From Candidatus Parvarchaeota archaeon (GTDB lineage Archaea; Nanobdellota; Nanobdellia; Parvarchaeales; Parvarchaeaceae), in assembly GCA_027366075.1 (NCBI GenBank), contig DAHXLI010000037.1, positions 1 through 16,888 on the forward strand: a stretch of DNA of 16,888 nt, in the 5' to 3' direction. The stretch's first letter is position 1. Every line of letters starts with the position of its first letter. The position numbers were made by a program, and so were the translations under genes. Shown here one piece after another: positions 13,726 to 16,888 of the stretch. The notes under the pieces are model-generated. The model did no database searches. It was not told the origin of the DNA and worked only from the letters and a program-made list of their open reading frames with translations.

Positions 13726-14388
13726 ATGGCATTGATTTTTGACTTAGACGGCACTCTAATAGACAGTCTCAAGATACACGAGACCGCCACGAAGTACGCA
13801 ATAAAGAGCGTGCTAGGCAGTTATGATATCCCCGAAAGCTTCATGGGGCTGGCCGTAAGATACCCAGCAGAAACGCTTCTAAAATTAGCGGAGAAAAAGT
13901 TCCATATAAAGATTACGAGTGAAACATACTGCAAAATAAAGAAAAAGAAACTCGATATAATTACGGACAAAAACATAGCGGCGCAGGTAAAAATATATCC
14001 AGGTGTACTTGAACTAGTCGGGTTTCTAAAAGAAAATGGCATAAAGTTTTGTATAGCGACATCTATGAATACGAATGAACTAAGAAAGTTTACTATGGTT
14101 TTAGGACTTAATAAAATATCTAAGGTAATAATAAATCCGGACAGCCGTTCTCACGAGAAACCAAATCCTTACATAGTGAATAAATCCGTTAGCGTTCTCG
14201 GAGCGAAAAAAAAGAAGTCCTTTTACGTTGGCGATAGCCCTTACGACGACATCGCTTCAAAGCGTGCGCACGTAAAATTCATAGGTGTATTCAATAGAAA
14301 AGAGCTGAGCGATTCAGACGAGTTTTATAATAATATAAGCGAATTGGCTTCGGCGGTCAAAAAGGACTTAGAGCGGTTTAGGGATTAA
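13726..14388 (+). CDS. HAD-superfamily hydrolase (phosphoglycolate phosphatase-like)
   Basis: This 220-residue protein starting at ATG 13726 opens directly with HAD motif I, IFDLDGTLIDS (Asp6 nucleophile, Asp8). Motif II is CIATSMN, motif III the Lys of HEKPNPY, and motif IV FYVGDSPYDDIASK. A helical cap between about 17 and 85 makes it a C1-type, beta-phosphoglucomutase/phosphoglycolate phosphatase-like enzyme of the Gph class. The true substrate cannot be read from the sequence. A GTG at 13711 would add five residues but would place the start too close to the TATA box. It sits between the suf and stalk operons with its own promoter, so a functional link to either is not evident. Confidence 0.9.
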   Translation: MALIFDLDGTLIDSLKIHETATKYAIKSVLGSYDIPESFMGLAVRYPAETLLKLAEKKFHIKITSETYCKIKKKKLDIITDKNIAAQVKIYPGVLELVGFLKENGIKFCIATSMNTNELRKFTMVLGLNKISKVIINPDSRSHEKPNPYIVNKSVSVLGAKKKKSFYVGDSPYDDIASKRAHVKFIGVFNRKELSDSDEFYNNISELASAVKKDLERFRD

Positions 14389-14432
14389 GTTTTAGACCCA
14401 ATAAAACCCTCGGTTTCTCAACCCCGGTAAAC

Positions 14433-14440
14433 TTTAAAAA
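14433..14440 (+). promoter_or_regulatory. Putative TATA box of the L1-L10-L12 operon
   Basis: TTTAAAAA is centred about 30 bases before the L1 ATG at 14466, which implies a leader of only a few bases. The 77-base gap from the HAD gene holds no other signal that I can name; no leader structure resembling the rRNA L1-binding site is obvious. Confidence 0.45.
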
Positions 14441-14465
14441 GCGTAAACTTCATAATATTCCAATT

Positions 14466-15110
14466 ATGGATGCTCAAAATTTAGAGAATGCTGTAAAGGC
14501 GGTGAAGAAGGAAGCCGAGAAGTCAAAGAAGAAATTCAATCAATCCATCGACTTGGTGATAATAACAAAGCCTCGGAGAGCAAAGTCAGAAGAGGCGATA
14601 GACACTGTTGTCTACCTGCCGAACAAAGTAAGGGATGTAAAGACCTGCGCATTCGTCGATAAGGACATGTCCACACAATCACAAGGCGTTTTCTCTAGAT
14701 TAGTGTTGAAGGATGATTTCGCCAAATTTGATAAGAAATTGACGAGAAAGCTTTCTAAGGAATACGATTATTTCTTCGCGGAGGCGACTATAATGGCTCC
14801 CGTAGCCGCAAAATTCGGTAAGCAGCTTTCAGCATTGAGCAAGATGCCAAACCCGAGGACAGGGACCGTGATAACGCCTGCTTCCAATCTAAAGGCATCC
14901 GTAGAGAAAATACAGTTCGCTACAAAGATAACGACAAAGAAGAACAACGCGATATTAGCGAAGATAGGGGACGAAAAGATGGAAGATTCAAAGATAGCCG
15001 GGAATGCAACCGCCATCTACTCTGCGGTCAGGGCGGGCTTCGTCAACGGAGAAGCATCTATAAAACGTGTTTATCTAAAGCCAACGATGGGTAAGCCGGT
15101 GGCTGTATGA
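14466..15110 (+). CDS. rpl1: 50S ribosomal protein L1 (uL1)
   Basis: The 214-residue protein is of archaeal uL1 length and forms the mobile L1 stalk of the large ribosomal subunit, next to the E site. Visible landmarks are the N-terminal KKKFNQSIDLVI strand, YFFAEATIMAPVAAKFGKQL, the conserved KMPNPRTGTVITP turn (a variant of the more usual GKMPKP), KIGDEKMED and the C-terminal VYLKPTMGKPVAV (archaeal VYLKTTMGP). In archaea and bacteria L1 often represses its own operon by binding its mRNA. The gene overlaps L10 by 4 bases (ATGA), so translation is coupled. The usual upstream partner L11 is not present; the gene to the left is the HAD phosphatase. Confidence 0.95.
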   Translation: MDAQNLENAVKAVKKEAEKSKKKFNQSIDLVIITKPRRAKSEEAIDTVVYLPNKVRDVKTCAFVDKDMSTQSQGVFSRLVLKDDFAKFDKKLTRKLSKEYDYFFAEATIMAPVAAKFGKQLSALSKMPNPRTGTVITPASNLKASVEKIQFATKITTKKNNAILAKIGDEKMEDSKIAGNATAIYSAVRAGFVNGEASIKRVYLKPTMGKPVAV

Positions 15111-15952
15111 ACAAGTCAAAAGGATCTGTAAAAAAGTCAGCCGAATCAGAGAAGTTAAGCAAGTCTCTTTCAAAGTATAAGACTCTGGCGGTGATAGAAA
15201 TTTCCGGCTTTCCGTCGGATAATTTTGAGCAGGTAAGGAAAGCATTCCGAGGAAAAGCAGATTTCGTTTACACAAATAAGATAGTAATATACAATGCTCT
15301 TAAGAAAGCCAATCCTGACCTGGCCGAAAAATCGAAAGAGGTAATGATGCCGGTGTTGCTTTTATCAGATTTGGACCCGTTCGAAATAGCTAGAGTGTCG
15401 GTGCAAAACAAGGCTTACGCAAAGCTAAAAGCAGGCGAAGCGGCGCCTGAAGACATCGTTTTACCCGCCGGCCCTACTCCATTCCCGCCCGGGCCGATGC
15501 TTTCCCAGTTCTCTTCTATAGGCGTAAAGACAAAGAACGAAGGTGGCAAGATATCGATTATAGCCGATACTACCGTAGTAAAAAAGGGCGTAGAAGTAAG
15601 TGAGAAGATAGCCGCCATACTTTCAAGCATGGAAATAAAGCCGAAGGAATTGATGCTTTCGATAGATTACGCGTTTAATGACAAGACAATCTTTGGAAAA
15701 TCAGTCTTGTACAAGATGCCTGCGGAATACATAAACGAAGTCAGCGCGGCATTCTCAAGGTCGCTCGCTTTATCAATCGGAGCCGGGATACTAAACAAAT
15801 ATTCGATAAAAAGCATGATTAAAAAGATTTATATAGGAGTAAGATTTTTATCTGTAGATAGAAATATAGTTTCAAAATCGACTATCAAAGACATATTGGC
15901 TAAAGCATCGGCGCAGGCCGGCGCATTAACCGAAGTCACGGGAGGCAAATGA
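15107..15952 (+). CDS. rpl10: 50S ribosomal protein L10 (uL10, archaeal P0), short C terminus
   Basis: This is the base of the ribosomal stalk that carries L12 dimers. The N-terminal globular domain is clear (YKTLAVIEISGFPS, DFVYTNKIVI), followed by the archaeal-specific APEDIVLPAGPTPFPPGP segment (about 113-130) and GGKISIIADT. The C-terminal spine helices that dock L12 dimers follow (SAAFSRSLALSIGAGIL, and KDILAKASAQAGAL at the end). At 281 residues it stops at EVTGGK. Most archaeal P0 proteins continue for some 40-60 residues with a charged hinge and end in GLGALFG; this part is missing here, while L12 next door keeps it. The start overlaps L1 by 4 bases. Confidence 0.95.
   Translation: MNKSKGSVKKSAESEKLSKSLSKYKTLAVIEISGFPSDNFEQVRKAFRGKADFVYTNKIVIYNALKKANPDLAEKSKEVMMPVLLLSDLDPFEIARVSVQNKAYAKLKAGEAAPEDIVLPAGPTPFPPGPMLSQFSSIGVKTKNEGGKISIIADTTVVKKGVEVSEKIAAILSSMEIKPKELMLSIDYAFNDKTIFGKSVLYKMPAEYINEVSAAFSRSLALSIGAGILNKYSIKSMIKKIYIGVRFLSVDRNIVSKSTIKDILAKASAQAGALTEVTGGK
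15941..15945 (+). promoter_or_regulatory. Shine-Dalgarno sequence of the L12 gene
   Basis: GGAGG within the last codons of L10 lies 13 bases before the L12 ATG at 15959, longer than the usual spacing. Another ATG at 15949 is closer but out of frame with L12 and leads nowhere useful. Confidence 0.4.
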
Positions 15953-15958
15953 ATCAAT

Positions 15959-16255
15959 ATGGAGTATGTATACGCAGCGATGTTATTGCACAGTCTAGGA
16001 AAGGAGATAAACGAAAATTCGATTAAGGGCGTAATCTCAGCTGCTGGAAGCCAGCCAGATGAAGGCCAGATACGAGCAGTCGTTTCAGCACTCAAGGGAG
16101 TTGACATTGACAAAGTAATAAGCGAGGCACAAGTTTCTGCAGTAGCCGCACCGGCGGCACAGGCGCCAGCGCAGCATGAGAGCAAGAAAGAAGAGAAGAA
16201 AGAAGAGCCTAAGGCTGAAGAAGCAGCGGCGGGTCTAAGCAGTCTTTTCGGCTAG
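15959..16255 (+). CDS. rpl12: 50S ribosomal protein L12 (P1), archaeal type
   Basis: This 98-residue acidic stalk protein recruits translation factors to the GTPase centre. The N-terminal dimerisation domain (MEYVYAAMLLHSLGKEINEN, then a GVISAAGSQPDEGQI helix and VSALKGVDIDKVI) matches archaeal/eukaryotic P1. An Ala/Pro/Gln hinge (about 60-73) leads into the charged tail rich in Lys and Glu, ending in AAAGLSSLFG, a slight variant of the universal GLGALFG hook that binds elongation factors. It begins 6 bases after L10. Its last codons form the left arm of a hairpin with T-run, so the stalk operon seems to end here. Confidence 0.96.
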   Translation: MEYVYAAMLLHSLGKEINENSIKGVISAAGSQPDEGQIRAVVSALKGVDIDKVISEAQVSAVAAPAAQAPAQHESKKEEKKEEPKAEEAAAGLSSLFG

Positions 16256-16274
16256 ACTGCTTGAAAATATTTTT
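16237..16274 (+). terminator. Hairpin plus T-run terminator of the stalk operon
   Basis: AAGCAGTCT (16237-16245) pairs perfectly with AGACTGCTT (16254-16262) around an 8-base loop, TTTCGGCT. A T5 run follows at 16270-16274. The left arm encodes part of the final SSLFG residues of L12 and the stop codon lies in the loop/right arm, so coding and termination signals overlap. Archaea mostly end transcripts on T-tracts alone, so the role of the hairpin is uncertain. Confidence 0.5.
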
Positions 16275-16299
16275 GCTTTAGTGATCCGGTTACTGCCTA

Positions 16300-16307
16300 T
16301 TTATATT
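16300..16307 (+). promoter_or_regulatory. Putative TATA box for surE
   Basis: TTTATATT is centred about 48 bases before the surE ATG, giving a leader of roughly 20 bases. The leader ends in AAAGGGAT directly before the ATG, where GGGA is too close to be an ideal ribosome binding site. Confidence 0.4.
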
Positions 16308-16351
16308 AGAAAACTTCATAAAAAAATTAGAAGGTTCGAGAACAAAGGGAT

Positions 16352-16888
16352 ATGACGATATTAGTGACAAACGATGACGGATACAAAAGCGCAGGGATAA
16401 ACGCGCTATACCGCGCGGCTAAAAAAGTATTTGGCAGTGATATTGTTGTAGTCGCTCCAGACAAGTTGCAAAGTTCAAGCGGCATGAGTTTTACTTTCCA
16501 TAAGCCGCTTAGAGTCGAGAAATTAGAGTACGAAGGCATGCCATGCATCTCGGTATCCGGCACCCCCGCCGACTGCGTATTTATGGCGCTTAACCACCTT
16601 TTCAAGGACAAAATAACGCTGGTGCTTTCCGGAGTGAATACCGGCATGAACGCCGGGCTTATGGCAGTCTACTCTTCTGGGACCGTTTCGGCAGCCATAT
16701 TTTCATCCATCTCGAACATACCAAGTATGGCCTTCTCAGAATGTTTTCAACACTACGTAGACGAATCTGGGATCGAGGCGAAAGAAGCGATGGAAAAACT
16801 TATATCTCCGCTAGTCTCTATATTGACTAAAATAAAGAGACACGGGTTCCCTTCTGAGATAGAGATGCTTAACGTAAACTTCCCGGTC
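16352..16888 (+). CDS. surE: 5'/3'-nucleotidase SurE, 3' partial
   Basis: The frame runs off the window end after 179 codons without a stop; full-length SurE is about 250 residues. SurE removes phosphate from nucleoside 5'- and 3'-monophosphates and needs a divalent metal. Motifs in order are LVTNDDGYKSAGI (metal-binding Asp8-Asp9), VVAPDKLQSSSGM with the Ser that contacts metal/phosphate, SVSGTPADCVFMA, and LVLSGVNTGMNAG with the metal-binding Asn. YSSGTVSAA follows with one extra Ser relative to the common YSGTV. Together with the nucleoside hydrolase at 7629 it points to nucleotide salvage, though the two genes are far apart. It has its own promoter after the stalk-operon terminator. Confidence 0.94.
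   Translation, partial: MTILVTNDDGYKSAGINALYRAAKKVFGSDIVVVAPDKLQSSSGMSFTFHKPLRVEKLEYEGMPCISVSGTPADCVFMALNHLFKDKITLVLSGVNTGMNAGLMAVYSSGTVSAAIFSSISNIPSMAFSECFQHYVDESGIEAKEAMEKLISPLVSILTKIKRHGFPSEIEMLNVNFPV

Noticed and set aside
1..16888. CRISPR arrays, insertion sequences, tRNA or rRNA genes
   Set aside because: No regularly spaced direct repeats, transposase frames with terminal repeats, or tRNA/rRNA signatures were seen on either strand.

Overview
The window looks like a small archaeal genome. The ribosomal stalk proteins are of the archaeal L1-L10(P0)-L12(P1) type, and most transcription units have a TATA-like box about 24-32 bases before the start codon, which implies leaderless or nearly leaderless mRNAs. 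Complex I appears as the Fpo/Nuo-like core without an NADH module. LamG-type and heavily sequon-rich surface proteins, short genes and tight spacing would fit an acidophilic DPANN lineage such as Micrarchaeota/Parvarchaeota. That placement is an inference from gene style; no 16S rRNA gene is present.

Layout: 1-861 (+) is the 3' end of a secreted LamG-like surface protein. Convergent to it, 924-4914 (-) is a compact nuoABCDHI operon encoding the quinone-reducing and Fe-S core of complex I plus two membrane subunits, but no J-N proton-pumping subunits. A 362-base divergent spacer follows. 5277-7084 (+) is a pair: a secreted, sequon-rich, single-anchor protein and a polytopic membrane protein resembling a site-2 (M50) protease that has lost its HExxH motif. 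Then come a small unknown protein (7261) and a nucleoside hydrolase (7629).

8753-9668 (+) is a HEPN/MNT toxin-antitoxin module. Its antitoxin nucleotidyltransferase carries an N-terminal ribbon-helix-helix domain, and a perfect 18-base palindrome sits between the TATA box and the start codon. A 555-base AT-rich spacer follows, with one candidate structured RNA. 10224-13695 (+) is a Fe-S assembly operon: a Cys-rich HTH regulator (COG2522-like), sufC, sufB and sufD, with a 15-base palindrome at the promoter. A HAD phosphatase follows from its own promoter. 14466-16255 (+) is the L1-L10-L12 stalk operon, ending in a hairpin plus T-run, and 16352 to the window end is a partial surE.

Functional links: NuoB and NuoI need [4Fe-4S] clusters, and the SufBCD scaffold that would supply clusters is encoded in the same window next to a regulator that could sense them. 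The most notable novelties are the RHH-MNT fusion with its operator, the protease-dead S2P-like protein paired with a glycoprotein-like partner, and the putative Cys-ligand regulator heading the suf operon.
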